This document shows positions 63,572-64,000 of a stretch of DNA of 64,000 nt, piece after piece. Every line of letters starts with the position of its first letter. Position 1 is the stretch's first letter. The notes under the pieces were generated by a model. It did no database searches. It was not told the origin of the DNA and saw only the letters and a list, made by a program, of their open reading frames with translations. Source of the DNA: Acidilobus saccharovorans 345-15 (GTDB lineage: Archaea; Thermoproteota; Thermoprotei_A; Sulfolobales; Acidilobaceae); assembly GCF_000144915.1 (NCBI RefSeq), contig NC_014374.1, positions 124,001 to 188,000 on the forward strand, written 5' to 3'. A program made the position numbers and the translations under genes.

Positions 63572-64000
63572 CTAAGACCCGCGTTTAAGCTCGGTCTCTT
63601 TTATCTCCCTGTCGCCAACCATGTAATAAACTCCGCTTTCCCTAACCTCAGTCTTCCAGACGGGGGCCTCATGCTTAACATGGTCAACAAGCCACTCCAG
63701 CGCCGGGAAGACGTTCTTCCTGGACTCCCCTGAGACGCCGACTACCATGGTGAGCTGGCCCGGCTTTCTTGGACCCACGAAATGTATTACGCAGGCGCCT
63801 GCCAGGGAGAACTTAGTTATGGCTTCAGAGGCTAGCTCCCTCAGCTTAGGCTCCATGAGCTCCTCGGAGTGCTCGTAGTCCAGCTCCTTAACCTGCTCTC
63901 CGTTGTTTATGCCCCGGACGATGCCTATGAAGAAGGCCACGGCCCCGACCCTAGGGTTGTCGCCGTAGAGGAAGCTGGTCAGAGAGGCTAGGTCGACCGG
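63572..64000 (-). CDS. moaE: Molybdopterin synthase catalytic subunit MoaE, 5' truncated
   Basis: The gene runs off the right edge; the frame is open at 64000 (VDLASLTSFLYGDNPRVGAVAFFIG...). The visible 142 residues include GAVAFFIGIVRG, the LDYEHSEELMEPKL segment, CVIHFVGPRKPG, ESRKNVFPALEWLVDHVK and PVWKTEVRESG, with the active-site Lys of MoaE in PVWK. It transfers sulfur to precursor Z to form molybdopterin. Start and MoaD partner lie outside the window. It ends 55 bases before eL14. Confidence 0.88.
   Translation of the reverse strand, partial: PVDLASLTSFLYGDNPRVGAVAFFIGIVRGINNGEQVKELDYEHSEELMEPKLRELASEAITKFSLAGACVIHFVGPRKPGQLTMVVGVSGESRKNVFPALEWLVDHVKHEAPVWKTEVRESGVYYMVGDREIKETELKRGS

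Overview
The window looks like chromosomal DNA of a thermophilic crenarchaeon (Thermoprotei). By overall impression it is close to Acidilobus and its relatives, but that placement rests on gene content and GC richness, not on a tree. The support is as follows: family B DNA polymerase, Alba, Rpo12, aEF1-beta, SUI1/aIF1, eL14, Cbf5, Rqc2/NEMF-type protein and archaeal riboflavin synthase are all archaeal. Promoters are TATA-box type, short T-runs serve as candidate terminators, and TTG and GTG starts are frequent. The 16S-23S rRNA operon has no tRNA in its spacer and is flanked by long processing stems. The cbf5 gene is split by a 29-nt bulge-helix-bulge intron of the crenarchaeal type.

Layout. 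0-9.5 kb: end of a heme/siroheme radical-SAM gene with precorrin-2 dehydrogenase, tRNA-Arg(CCU), an amidinotransferase-family enzyme, a nucleoside phosphorylase, a nitrilase-fold protein lacking two of its three catalytic residues, glyoxylate reductase, a large membrane-bound Fe-S oxidoreductase, Hsp20 and a PAC2 protein. 9.7-25.7 kb: ferredoxin with an Asp ligand position, glutamine synthetase divergent from an AbrB/PhoU regulator, cytidylate kinase, Alba, HtpX, PolB with a structured leader, a solute:sodium symporter with its DUF3311 partner, glycyl-tRNA synthetase, agmatinase and Rpo12.

25.7-38.5 kb: aIF1, then a tight co-directional cobalamin nucleotide-loop operon (cobT-like, a CbiZ-CobZ fusion, cobY, cobD-type decarboxylase, cobS, cbiB). 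It is followed by an asparagine-synthetase-like PP-loop protein with a zinc ribbon. Next come DUF72, a tandem-repeat HTH protein, archaeal ribC and ribB, a secreted/membrane pair including a SpoIIM-like protein, and an acyl-CoA dehydrogenase.

38.5-48.9 kb: transporters (APC, DMT, MarC, MFS), UspA, a sugar-nucleotidyltransferase, and the two subunits of aconitase X/phosphomevalonate dehydratase of the archaeal mevalonate pathway. These sit behind a divergent HhH-GPD-like protein with an expanded Fe-S loop. A degraded coding-like stretch precedes the rRNA genes. 48.9-54.2 kb: 23S and 16S rRNA (minus strand) with inverted-repeat processing stems and one clear TATA box.

54.2-64 kb: mainly translation and RNA maturation on the minus strand: VTT-like membrane protein, aEF1-beta, zinc-ribbon protein, Rqc2 homologue, metallophosphoesterase, a Pus10 homologue whose catalytic Asp appears to be Glu, an SLC13/ArsB-type permease, enoyl-CoA hydratase, tRNA-Ser(GGA), intron-containing cbf5, eL14 and a truncated moaE. 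No CRISPR array, insertion sequence or prophage was seen. The most secure unusual feature is the cbf5 intron. The most speculative are three small RNAs or peptides in intergenic gaps.
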